From the NCBI GenBank assembly GCA_026399835.1, contig JAPLQE010000072.1:1-64000 (forward strand): DNA of 64,000 nucleotides. The letters run 5' to 3'. Made by a program: the position numbers and the translations under genes. This stretch comes from Burkholderiales bacterium (lineage in GTDB: Bacteria; Pseudomonadota; Gammaproteobacteria; Burkholderiales; Burkholderiaceae_E). Positions 48,134 through 56,036 of this stretch are shown in pieces (within the stretch, counting starts at the first letter, position 1; the number at the start of each line of letters is the position of its first letter). The notes under the pieces were generated by a model. That model searched no databases and was not told the DNA's origin. It was given only the letters and a program-made list of their open reading frames with translations.

Positions 48134-48666
48134 CGCGCGGACTCCGCGGCGTCGGCGGTCTCGCCCGGGACCGGCAGGCCCGCGTCCGAGATCGAGCCGG
48201 TGGGCGGCGGCGGGAACACCAGCCGGCGCGCACACTCGAGCGCGAGCAGCACGAAGCACACCGGCACCGGCAGGAACAGCCACCACTCCGGGAAGATCAG
48301 GCTCTTGATGACCAGCGCGCCGACCTGCTTCGTGTCGAGGATCACGCGCACCGCATACCAGGCGATCACGAGGCTGACCACCATGCAGATCGCCGCGGTG
48401 ACGCGCTCGACGCGCATCAGGTTGGGCTTGGAGAGCTGGGTCGCGAGCAGGTCGAGCCGCACGTGTTCGTAGCGGAACATCAGCCACGGGGCGGCGAGGA
48501 AGGTCGCCAGCGGCAACGCGTATTCGGTCGCCTCGACGATCCACGGCAGGCTGCGCGCGCCCAGGTTGCGCGCCATCACGTCCCAGACCACCGCCACCGT
48601 CACCAGCCCGAGGATCGCGGCCGACGCCGCGCCGCAGGCCTGCATCAGCCTCGACCACGCCTTCAT
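48130..48666 (-). CDS. dctQ: TRAP transporter small permease subunit
   Basis: 178 residues from the ATG at 48666. A GTG at 48693 in the same frame would add nine residues. Four hydrophobic helices are present, with the family motifs VWDVMARNLGARSLPWIVEATEYAL and LDLLATQLS. The small subunit supports DctM and docks the receptor. The C-terminal tail is Pro-rich and cytoplasmic. It lies 49 bases after dctP and overlaps dctM. Confidence 0.9.
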   Translation of the reverse strand: MKAWSRLMQACGAASAAILGLVTVAVVWDVMARNLGARSLPWIVEATEYALPLATFLAAPWLMFRYEHVRLDLLATQLSKPNLMRVERVTAAICMVVSLVIAWYAVRVILDTKQVGALVIKSLIFPEWWLFLPVPVCFVLLALECARRLVFPPPPTGSISDAGLPVPGETADAAESAR

Positions 48667-48715
48667 CGGGCGTTGCCGTCCCGGAGCGGACACCCCCCCG
48701 CGGCGCCGACCGGGC

Positions 48716-49711
48716 TCACTTGGGTTCCATCGTCGCGCGCAGCTTCGGACCGTTGACCGGGCTCGTCTTGACCAGTCCGTCCCAGGCCGAGCCGTAGGCC
48801 GCCGCGAGATAGGCCTTCGACTGCGCCGGATCGAGCCTGATCACCTGGATGCCGGCATCCTGCTGCTTCTTCATGTCGACGGCCGCGTCCTTGGCCGAGA
48901 TCTCGTTGATCTCGGCCTCGAGGATCGCGCCCTGCTTCTCGAGGAAGGCGCGCTGCGCGGGCGTGAGCTTCTTCCAGGTGGCCGCGCTGAAGACGATGCC
49001 GAGCTCGAGCGAGTAGAAGCCCGGGTCGATGCGGTACTTGGTCTTCTCGTGCCAGCCGTTGTCGAAGATGCCCAGCAGCGGCCAGCCGTAGCCGTCGACC
49101 ACGCCGCGCTCGAGCGCGGTGTAGACCTCGCCCGGGGGCATCTGCACGACGCTCGCGCCGAGCTTGGTGAAGAAGTCGCGGAAGATCGGCGCGATGCGGA
49201 TCTTCAGGCCGGTGAGGTCTGCGCGGTCGATCGGCTTGTTCGAGAAGATGTGGTACTGGATGCCCTCGCCGGTCTTGGCGAAGTAGTAGAGGCCCTTCTC
49301 GAGGTACAGCGAGTTCAGGAACTCCATCGTGCCGTCCTTTCGCAGGTCGGCCATCTTCTTGTCGGTGTAGTTCAGCGCCAGGCCCTCGGGCACCAGGCTC
49401 GCGGTGTACGCGGCAGTGCTGTTGGCCAGGTCGACGACGCCGCTGCGCAGCGCGTTGGCCTGCTCGAAGGTCGGGATCGCCTTCGGGCCGCCCAGGTAGT
49501 TGATCTGCACGATGCCCTTGCCCTCGGCGTTCACGCGCTGCACGAAGCGCTCGAAGTTGCGCGAGAAGTAGGTGCCTTCCTGGAAGCCGCTGACCGCGCG
49601 CAGCGTGATCTCCTGGGCCTGCGCGCCGAGCGCGGCGAGCGTCAGGCTGGAGGCGAGGGCGGCGGCGAGCGTGGCACGCAGCGTGCCGCGGCGGATCGTG
49701 GACGGGGTCAT
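48716..49711 (-). CDS. dctP: TRAP transporter periplasmic receptor
   Basis: 331 residues from the ATG at 49711, which has AGAGGAAAG upstream. The longer frame from 49750 lies inside the promoter. A signal peptide ends at LGAQAQ near residue 33. The mature part has the family blocks SGFQEGTYFSRNFERFV, GPKAIPTFEQANALRSGVVDLA, LKIRIAPIFRDFFTKLGAS and ERGVVDGYGWPLLGI. It is paralogous to the receptor at 52173, with SGFQEGTYF, GPKAIPTFEQ and VVDGYGWPLLGIFD shared exactly. The ligand is likely an aromatic or alicyclic acid. Confidence 0.93.
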   Translation of the reverse strand: MTPSTIRRGTLRATLAAALASSLTLAALGAQAQEITLRAVSGFQEGTYFSRNFERFVQRVNAEGKGIVQINYLGGPKAIPTFEQANALRSGVVDLANSTAAYTASLVPEGLALNYTDKKMADLRKDGTMEFLNSLYLEKGLYYFAKTGEGIQYHIFSNKPIDRADLTGLKIRIAPIFRDFFTKLGASVVQMPPGEVYTALERGVVDGYGWPLLGIFDNGWHEKTKYRIDPGFYSLELGIVFSAATWKKLTPAQRAFLEKQGAILEAEINEISAKDAAVDMKKQQDAGIQVIRLDPAQSKAYLAAAYGSAWDGLVKTSPVNGPKLRATMEPK

Positions 49712-49736
49712 GGCGGCTTTCCTCTGTGGTGTCTTT

Positions 49737-49765
49737 ACTTTATGGTTCAACTATTCAAGCGTCAA
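49737..49765 (-). promoter_or_regulatory. Promoter of the dctP-dctQ-dctM operon
   Basis: On the minus strand TTGACG (49760-49765), 17 bases, then TAAAGT (49737-49742). The spacer contains the direct repeat TTGAA-N3-TTGAA, a candidate activator or repressor site. The ATG of dctP lies 25 bases past the -10 box. The divergent CoA ligase starts at 49821, so the repeat may control both directions. Confidence 0.6.
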
Positions 49766-49820
49766 GAAACCGCTGAGGTCCGGACCGCGGCGTCGCACGC
49801 CCCATCTCCGAGCAATCGCC

Positions 49821-51431
49821 ATGCCACCGCATCCGCGCACCGTCCCGGGGCTGCTCGCCGAACGCGCCGCCCGTGAGCCGGAGCGTCCGCTGTTCGCCTG
49901 CGGCGACGCGTCGTGGAGCATTGCGCGGGCCGAATCGCTCGCCGCCGGGCATGCCGGCGCGCTGGCGGCCGCGGGCCTCGCACGCGGCGAGCGGGTGGCG
50001 ATCTTCAGCGGCAACCGGCCCGAGTTCATGCGCGTGTTCCTCGGCTGTGCGTGGCTGGGCGCGGTCGCGGTGCCGGTCAACGTCGCCTGCCGCGGCCCTC
50101 AGCTGCAGTACTACCTCGCGAACTCCGGCGCGCGCCTGCTGTGCGTGGAGCGCGCGCTGCTCGCCGAGCTCGCGCAGGTCGATCCGGCCGCGGTGGCGCT
50201 CGAGGCGGTGTGGGTGATGGATGCGCAGGCGTCGGCGCCCGGCGCGGCGCCCGACGTCTCGGCCGCCGGTCCGCACTGGGCGGCGCGCACCGTCGCGATG
50301 CCCGCGCCCGCGGCCCCCGTCGAGCCCGCGCCGCTCGCCCCCGGCGACACCGTCGCGATCCTGTACACCTCGGGCACCACCGGGCCGTCGAAGGGCGTGT
50401 GCTGCCCGCATGCGCAGCTCATCGCCTGGGGCGAGCACACCGCGCGGCTGCTCGGCGTGACGCGCGACGACGTGCTGTGCACGACGCTGCCGCTGTTCCA
50501 CGTCAACGCGCTCAACGGCTTCTTCCAGGCGCTCTCGAGCGGCGCGCGACAGGTGGTCGAGCCGCGCTTCTCGGTGTCCGCCTTCTGGCCGACGATGGCG
50601 CGCCACGGCGCCACCGTCGGCTATCTGCTCGGCGCGATGGTGCCGATGCTGCTGGCGCGCGGCGCGGCCGCCGACGAGCGCGGCCATCGGCTGCGCATCG
50701 CGCTCGCGCCCGGCGTGCCGCCTGCGCTGCACGCGCGCTTTCGCGAGCGGACCGGCGTCGTGCTGCTCGAGGGCTACGGCTCGACCGAGACCAACTTCGT
50801 GATCGCGGCGCGCCCGGGCGAGGGCGCCGAGGGCACGATGGGCGTGCTGCAGCCCGGCTTCTCCGCCCGCGTGGCCGATGCGAACGACGTCGAGCTGCCC
50901 CCGGGCGAGGCGGGCGAGCTGCTGCTGCGCGCCGACGCCCCGTTCGCCTTCGCCACCGGCTACTGGGGCATGCCGCAGCAGACGCTCGAGGCCTGGCGCA
51001 ACCTGTGGTTCCACACCGGCGACCGCGTGGTGCGCGACGCCGAGGGGCGATTCCGGTTCGTCGACCGGCTGAAGGACGCGATCCGCCGGCGCGGCGAGAA
51101 CATCTCGTCGCACGAGGTCGAGCAGGTGCTGCTGTCGCATCCGTCGATCGCGGCGGCCGCGGTCTTCCCGGTGCGCTCCGAACTCGCCGAGGACGAGGTG
51201 ATGGTCGCGCTCGTGCCGCGGACGGGAGCGGCGATCGACCCGGTCGAGCTGGTGCGCTTCTGCGAGACGCGCCTGCCGCACTTCGCGGTGCCGCGCTACC
51301 TGGACGTGGTCGACGACCTGCCGCGCACCGAGAACGGCAAGGTGCGCAAGGTGGTGCTGCGCGAGCGCGGCGTGGGGCCCTCGACCTGGGACCGCGAGGC
51401 CGCCGGCGTCGTGGTCGCGCGGCGGCGGTGA
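49821..51431 (+). CDS. AMP-forming acyl-CoA ligase (ANL superfamily)
   Basis: 536 residues with every signature of the family: YTSGTTGPSKGV, EGYGSTETNF, WFHTGDRVVRDAEG, FVDRLKDAIRRRGENIS and the catalytic Lys in LPRTENGKVRKV. It resembles CaiC- or FadK-like ligases for medium or cyclic acids. It is divergent from the TRAP transporter genes, an arrangement that pairs uptake with CoA activation of the same acid. The ATG at 49821 is the first in the conserved frame. Its stop overlaps the next SDR (GTGA). Confidence 0.88.
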   Translation: MPPHPRTVPGLLAERAAREPERPLFACGDASWSIARAESLAAGHAGALAAAGLARGERVAIFSGNRPEFMRVFLGCAWLGAVAVPVNVACRGPQLQYYLANSGARLLCVERALLAELAQVDPAAVALEAVWVMDAQASAPGAAPDVSAAGPHWAARTVAMPAPAAPVEPAPLAPGDTVAILYTSGTTGPSKGVCCPHAQLIAWGEHTARLLGVTRDDVLCTTLPLFHVNALNGFFQALSSGARQVVEPRFSVSAFWPTMARHGATVGYLLGAMVPMLLARGAAADERGHRLRIALAPGVPPALHARFRERTGVVLLEGYGSTETNFVIAARPGEGAEGTMGVLQPGFSARVADANDVELPPGEAGELLLRADAPFAFATGYWGMPQQTLEAWRNLWFHTGDRVVRDAEGRFRFVDRLKDAIRRRGENISSHEVEQVLLSHPSIAAAAVFPVRSELAEDEVMVALVPRTGAAIDPVELVRFCETRLPHFAVPRYLDVVDDLPRTENGKVRKVVLRERGVGPSTWDREAAGVVVARRR

Positions 51432-52165
51432 GCGACCGGGTCGCCTTCGTCACCGGCGCGGCGCGCGGCCTCGGCGAGGCGATCGCCGCGGCCTGCCTCG
51501 CCGACGGCATGCGCGTGGCCCTCGCCGACGTCGATCCGGCCGTCGAGGCCACCGCGCGACGCCTCGATCCGAGCGGTGCGCGCGCCGCCGCCTGGTCGCT
51601 CGACGTGCGCGACGACGCCGCGTTCGCGGCGGTCTTCGACGCGGCGCTGCGCCGCTTCGGGCGCCTCGACGCGATGGTGAACAACGCGGCGATCCTCGGT
51701 CCGGCGTCGCCGTGGACCACCTCGCTCGACGACTGGGACGCGGTGATGGCGGTGAACCTGCGCGGCACCTTCGTCGGCTGCCGGATCGCGGGCGCGCACC
51801 TGCGCGACGCGGGCGGCGGGCGGATCGTCAACCTGTCGTCGTACGCGGGGCAGCATGCGAGCCGCGCGAGCGGCATCGCCTATGCGGCCTCGAAGGCCGG
51901 CATCGGCGCGGTGACCCGCGGCTTCGCGATGGAACTCGCGCCGTACGGCGTCACCGTCAACGCGGTGGCGCCCTCGGCGATCGAGGGGCCGCAGTGGGCG
52001 GCGGTGGACGCGGCGCGCCGCGACGCGCTGCTGGCGACGGTCCCCGTCGGACGCGCGGGGCGCGCCGACGAGGTCGCGCAGACGGTGCTGTGGCTGGTCT
52101 CGGCCGCCGCCGGCTACATGACCGGGCAGGTGGTCGACGTCGACGGCGGCCGCGGGATGCGCTAG
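51428..52165 (+). CDS. Short-chain dehydrogenase/reductase
   Basis: 245 residues, a classical SDR: TGAARGLG, NNAAIL, Ser in LSSYAG, YAASK, and the SDR ending GQVVDVDGGRG. The start is a GTG at 51428 that overlaps the ligase stop. It probably oxidises a hydroxyl on the CoA-activated acid or its precursor. It converges on the second dctP gene with seven bases between stops. Confidence 0.88.
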   Translation: MSDRVAFVTGAARGLGEAIAAACLADGMRVALADVDPAVEATARRLDPSGARAAAWSLDVRDDAAFAAVFDAALRRFGRLDAMVNNAAILGPASPWTTSLDDWDAVMAVNLRGTFVGCRIAGAHLRDAGGGRIVNLSSYAGQHASRASGIAYAASKAGIGAVTRGFAMELAPYGVTVNAVAPSAIEGPQWAAVDAARRDALLATVPVGRAGRADEVAQTVLWLVSAAAGYMTGQVVDVDGGRGMR

Positions 52166-52172
52166 GTGCCGA

Positions 52173-53162
52173 TCACTTCGGCGCCATCAGCCCGCGCAGC
52201 TTCGGCCCGTGGCTGGGGCTGGCCTTCACGATGCCGTCCCAGGCCGAGTCGTAGGCGCTCTTGAGGAAGGCCTTCGCGTCCGCATCCGACAGTTTCACGA
52301 CCTGGATGCCGGCGTCGGTCTGCTTCTTGATCTCGGCGGCCGAGTCCTGCTTCGACTGCTCGAGGAGCTGGGCCTCGAGCCATGCGCCCTGCTTCTCGAG
52401 GTAGGCGCGCTGCTCGGGGTTGAGCTTCTTCCAGGCGTTCGCGCCGAACTGGATGCCGAGCTCCACGGTGTAGAAGCCGGGCTCGAGGCGGAACTTGGTC
52501 TTCTCGTGCCAGCCGAGGTCGAAGATGCCCAGCAGCGGCCAGCCGTAGCCGTCCACCACGCCGCGCTCCAGGCCGGTGTAGACCTCGCCCGGCGCCATCT
52601 GCACGACCGAGGCGCCCTGCTTGCTGAAGAAGTCGCGGTAGATCGGCGCGATCCGCAGCTTGAAGCCGGACAGGTCCGGCTTGTCGATGCGCTTGTTCGA
52701 GTACACGTAGTACTGCAGGCCCTCGCCGGTGCGCGCGTAGTAGTACAGGCCCTTCTCGAGGAACACCGAGTTCAGGTAGTCCATCGTGCCGTTCTTGCGC
52801 AGCTCGGCCATCGACTGCTCGGTGTAGTTCAGCGCCAGCCCCTCGGGGATGACGGTCGCGGTGAACGAGGTGGTGGTGTTGGCGAGGTCGACCACGCCGC
52901 TGCGCAGCGCGTTGCCCTGCTCGAAGGTCGGGATCGCCTTCGGGCCGCCGATGAAGTTGATCTGCACCAGGCCCTTGCCCTCGGCGTTCACCTTCTGGAT
53001 CCAGCGGTCGAACATCCGGTTGAAGTACGTGCCTTCCTGGAAGCCGCTGACGGCGCGCAGCGTGACTTCCTGCGCGAGCACGGCGGTGCCGGGCACGAGC
53101 AGCGCGAGGCCCAGCGCCGCGCGGGCGGCCAGGGTCCGGATCGGTCGGGACGTGCGGGTCAT
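52173..53162 (-). CDS. dctP: TRAP transporter periplasmic receptor (second, without own permease)
   Basis: 329 residues. A signal peptide ends at TAVLAQ near residue 31. Mature-part motifs (SGFQEGTYFNRMFDRWI, GPKAIPTFEQGNALRSG, ERGVVDGYGWPLLGIFDLGWH) are strikingly close to those of the receptor at 48716. No DctQ or DctM gene is linked, so it may dock on the same permease with a different ligand. AGGAGAG precedes the ATG. It is the third gene of the leftward unit octopine-type dehydrogenase, 3-hydroxyacyl-CoA dehydrogenase, receptor. Confidence 0.92.
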   Translation of the reverse strand: MTRTSRPIRTLAARAALGLALLVPGTAVLAQEVTLRAVSGFQEGTYFNRMFDRWIQKVNAEGKGLVQINFIGGPKAIPTFEQGNALRSGVVDLANTTTSFTATVIPEGLALNYTEQSMAELRKNGTMDYLNSVFLEKGLYYYARTGEGLQYYVYSNKRIDKPDLSGFKLRIAPIYRDFFSKQGASVVQMAPGEVYTGLERGVVDGYGWPLLGIFDLGWHEKTKFRLEPGFYTVELGIQFGANAWKKLNPEQRAYLEKQGAWLEAQLLEQSKQDSAAEIKKQTDAGIQVVKLSDADAKAFLKSAYDSAWDGIVKASPSHGPKLRGLMAPK

Positions 53163-53215
53163 GCGGAGCTCTCCTGGTGGAACGGGGTTGGGTGGGTCGA
53201 AGGCGGTGGGGGCGG

Positions 53216-54211
53216 TCAGCGCGGCGGCCGCTGCAGCCCCGCGTGACGGAGCATCGCGAGCGTACGTGAAAGCACGTCCTTGCGGTATGCGGCGAGGTCG
53301 CGGCCGGCGTAGTCGTGGAAGCCCGCGCCGCTGCGCAGGCCGTTGCGGCCCTCGTGCATCATCCGGTCGACGATCGCCGGCGCCGTGTAGCGCTCGCGGC
53401 TCAGCGTCTGCGACAGGTAGCGGCTCGCGTGGTACAGGATGTCGTTGCCGCCGAAGTCGATGAACTCGACGACGCCGATCGCGGCGAAGCGAAGCCCCAG
53501 GCCGTAGCGCGTGGCGCGGTCGATCTCCTCGGCGGTGGCCACGCCTTCCTCGATCATGCGGGCGGCCTCGTTCATGACCAGCGCCTGCAGCCGCGGCACG
53601 ATGTAGCCGGGGGCCGGCCCGCAGACGACCGCCACCTTGCCGATGTCCTCGAGCAGGGCGCGGAGCCACGCGACGACCGCGGCGTCCGTGCCCGCGTGCA
53701 CCGACAGCTCCACCAGCGGGATCACGTAGGCCGGGTTCAGCCAGTGCGCATTCAGCAGCCGCTGCGGTCCGGCGACCATCGGCACCAGGTCGGTGACCAG
53801 GATCGTGGAGGTGGTGGAGGCGAGGATCGCGTCGGGTCGGCAGTCGGCCGACAGCCGTGCGAAGGCCTCGCGCTTGGCCTCGAGCGTCTCGGGCACCGCC
53901 TCGAACACCAGGTCGGCGGCCGCGAGCGCGGCGCTCGCCTCGGGCTCGGCGACGAAGCGGATCCGCGCGAGCACGCGCCCGACCGCATCGGCGGGCAGCG
54001 CGTCGAGCTCGGCGAGCATCGTGAGGCTCGTGGCGATCTCCTCGTGCGCGTCGGCGGCCAGTCGCGCGGAGGCCTCGGCCGGGCGCGGCTTGAGGTCGAT
54101 CAGGTCGACCTCGTGGCCGCCCCACGCGAAGGCGATCGCGATGCCGCGGCCCATGCGGCCGGCTCCGGCGGCGGCGATGCGCGCGCGCGGGCGGGGCGGG
54201 GCGCCGCTCAT
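53216..54211 (-). CDS. 3-hydroxyacyl-CoA dehydrogenase, short single-domain type
   Basis: 331 residues. The NAD-binding loop is GAGRMGRGIA (16-25), the catalytic dyad region is NAHWLNPAYVIPLVEL (His and following Glu), and GFHDYAGRDLAAYRKDV ends the C-terminal domain. Relatives include L-3-hydroxybutyryl-CoA and carnitine dehydrogenases and lambda-crystallin-like enzymes. It overlaps the octopine-type dehydrogenase gene by ATGA. The combination suggests oxidation of a hydroxylated acid or its CoA ester after import. Confidence 0.87.
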   Translation of the reverse strand: MSGAPPRPRARIAAAGAGRMGRGIAIAFAWGGHEVDLIDLKPRPAEASARLAADAHEEIATSLTMLAELDALPADAVGRVLARIRFVAEPEASAALAAADLVFEAVPETLEAKREAFARLSADCRPDAILASTTSTILVTDLVPMVAGPQRLLNAHWLNPAYVIPLVELSVHAGTDAAVVAWLRALLEDIGKVAVVCGPAPGYIVPRLQALVMNEAARMIEEGVATAEEIDRATRYGLGLRFAAIGVVEFIDFGGNDILYHASRYLSQTLSRERYTAPAIVDRMMHEGRNGLRSGAGFHDYAGRDLAAYRKDVLSRTLAMLRHAGLQRPPR

Positions 54212-55284
54212 GCCGTCCCCTCGTGCAGCCGCTCGCGCAGCTGCGCGGGCGCGAACGCGGCGAGGCCCAGCGCCTCGAGCGTGCGCGGGCCGTGCCGCAG
54301 GTCGCGCCCGAGGATCGCCCCCGCGATCGCGAGCAGGCCGTTCGCCACCGGCGCCTCGACCCCGGCCATCCGCGCGCACGAGGCGAGGAAGGCGAGGCCG
54401 AGCACCGTGTCCTCGGTCATGTAGCGGTGCGCGTGCAGGTCGATGTGCTCGCGCCAGTCGCCCGAATCGGTCAGGCGCTTGTGTGCGTCGCCGTACATCC
54501 AGCGGTCCGAGGTGTAGTGGTCGCGCAGCGGGAAGTGTGGCGCGCCCCAGCCGAGCGCCTCGCGCACCGCGATGCGCTCGAGGTCGAGCACGTCTGTCAC
54601 CGCGCGTACCGAGGGCTGCGTGCCCTCGAGGTGGATGTCGTAGCGCTCGTTGAACTCCAGCGGCGCCGCATTCATCAGGATCAGCGGCGGATGGATGATC
54701 GGCCCGGCGTTCATCAGCGCGCCCGACAGCGCGTCGCCGCAGGGCAGCACCGACGGATAGGCGCGGCGGATCAGCGCGATCGCCTCGTCGGCGCGGCGCG
54801 CCGGGTAGACGCCGGTCGGCAGGCGCACCGCGCGGATCGTGATCGCGACCTCGTCGTCGGCGCGCTTGCGGGCGAGGTAGGGCAGGGTGCCGGTCTCGGC
54901 CCACAGCACGTCGGCGCGCGAGCCCGCGGCACGCACGCGGCGCGCCATGGTGACGCTGCCGAAGGTGCCGGGCGGCAGGAAGGCGACCTGGCCATCGGCG
55001 AGGTGCGGCGCGACGGCGTCGGCGATGTCGTCCTGCGCGATCGCGGGCGAGGGCATCAGCAGCAGCTCGGCGCCGCGTACTGCCTCGCCGATGTCGGCGG
55101 TGGCGAGCGCGAGCGGCACGCGGCGCCGGCCGGCGTGATCGATCAGGCCGATCGAGCCCGCGGCGCGCACCGGCTCGAGTGCGGCGGCGTCGCGCCGCCA
55201 CAGGCGGACCTCATGACCCTGATCGGACAGGTCCGCCGCCGCGGCGTAGCTGCCGTGACCCCCGCCCAGCACGGCGATGCGCAT
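54208..55284 (-). CDS. NAD/NADP octopine/nopaline dehydrogenase-family protein
   Basis: 358 residues. The Rossmann loop GGGHGSYAAAADL (7-19) and the C-terminal family domain (NAGPIIHPPLILMNAAPLE, then FNERYDIHLEGTQPSV) place it in the octopine/nopaline dehydrogenase family. Characterised members make or break N-(carboxyalkyl) amino acids, but many homologues have unknown imine or oxoacid substrates. It is the first gene of the leftward three-gene unit and has a promoter with a 9-bp direct repeat 74 bases upstream. Confidence 0.83.
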   Translation of the reverse strand: MRIAVLGGGHGSYAAAADLSDQGHEVRLWRRDAAALEPVRAAGSIGLIDHAGRRRVPLALATADIGEAVRGAELLLMPSPAIAQDDIADAVAPHLADGQVAFLPPGTFGSVTMARRVRAAGSRADVLWAETGTLPYLARKRADDEVAITIRAVRLPTGVYPARRADEAIALIRRAYPSVLPCGDALSGALMNAGPIIHPPLILMNAAPLEFNERYDIHLEGTQPSVRAVTDVLDLERIAVREALGWGAPHFPLRDHYTSDRWMYGDAHKRLTDSGDWREHIDLHAHRYMTEDTVLGLAFLASCARMAGVEAPVANGLLAIAGAILGRDLRHGPRTLEALGLAAFAPAQLRERLHEGTA

Positions 55285-55357
55285 TCGATGCCTCTTCAGG
55301 TTCCGCCCCGCGGCCGGCCCCGGGCGTCGGGTCGGCATGCGCGGCAGCGTGGCGGAA

Positions 55358-55386
55358 AGTTTAGGCATCAATAATCGAGGCATCAA
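55358..55386 (-). promoter_or_regulatory. Promoter with a 9-bp direct repeat before the octopine-type dehydrogenase
   Basis: On the minus strand TTGATG (55381-55386), 17 bases, then TAAACT (55358-55363). The nonamer TTGATGCCT occurs at 55378-55386 and again at 55363-55371, a 15-bp period. One copy overlaps the -35 box and the other abuts the -10 box. The divergent V4R gene starts at 55453, so the site may be shared. Confidence 0.55.
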
Positions 55387-55452
55387 GTAACATCGCCGTG
55401 AACCGGCTTCCACCGATCCCGTGCGATCCTGGTCGAGAGCGAGCCCCCCGCC

Positions 55453-56001
55453 ATGGACGATCCGATCCGCGACGACCCGACCGCGACCGTCTCCGCATCG
55501 GTCGCCGGCGGACTGCGCCAGCGCCTGCGCTGGACGCCCGACGGGGCCGTGCACGACGGCCCCCGCCGTTACCTGCTGATGCGTCCCGACGTGCTCATGG
55601 GCCTGCTGCGACGGCTGCCCGAAGCGGCGCGCGCGCAGGCGCTCGCCGCGTTCGCCGATTCGGTGACGGACAACGGCGTCGACAGCATCCGCGCGTATTT
55701 CCGCCAGGTCGGCGAGGATCCGTCGGCGCTGCTCGCGACCACGGTGGGGGCCGCCGCCGACCTCGGCTGGGGCGCGTGGCGCTTCGAGCCGGGACGTGCA
55801 CGGCTCGGCCTGACCGTCGAGGGCAGCCCGTTCGCCGCCGGCCACGGAGCGGCCGATGCACCGGTCTGTGCGCCGATCGCCGGCATGCTGCGCGCGGTCG
55901 CCTCGGTGTCGACCGGCATCGACGTCGACGTGACCGAGACGCGCTGCGTCGCCTGCGGCGCGGCGCGCTGCGAATTCGAGGCGCGCTGGGCCGCGTGCTG
56001 A
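55453..56001 (+). CDS. Small V4R-domain (4-vinyl reductase / XylR-N-like) protein
   Basis: 182 residues. The C-terminal part ends VTETRCVACGAARCEFEARW, the cysteine-bearing end of V4R domains, which bind small hydrophobic or aromatic ligands and often zinc. The N-terminal part (RYLLMRPDVLMGLLRRLPEA) is typical of stand-alone V4R proteins. No DNA-binding domain is present. It may sense the aromatic substrate and act on a partner, or play a chaperone-like role for the oxygenase that starts 35 bp downstream on the same strand. Confidence 0.7.
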   Translation: MDDPIRDDPTATVSASVAGGLRQRLRWTPDGAVHDGPRRYLLMRPDVLMGLLRRLPEAARAQALAAFADSVTDNGVDSIRAYFRQVGEDPSALLATTVGAAADLGWGAWRFEPGRARLGLTVEGSPFAAGHGAADAPVCAPIAGMLRAVASVSTGIDVDVTETRCVACGAARCEFEARWAAC

Positions 56002-56036
56002 GCGCGACCGGCGAGCCACCAGGACGAACGAAGTCG

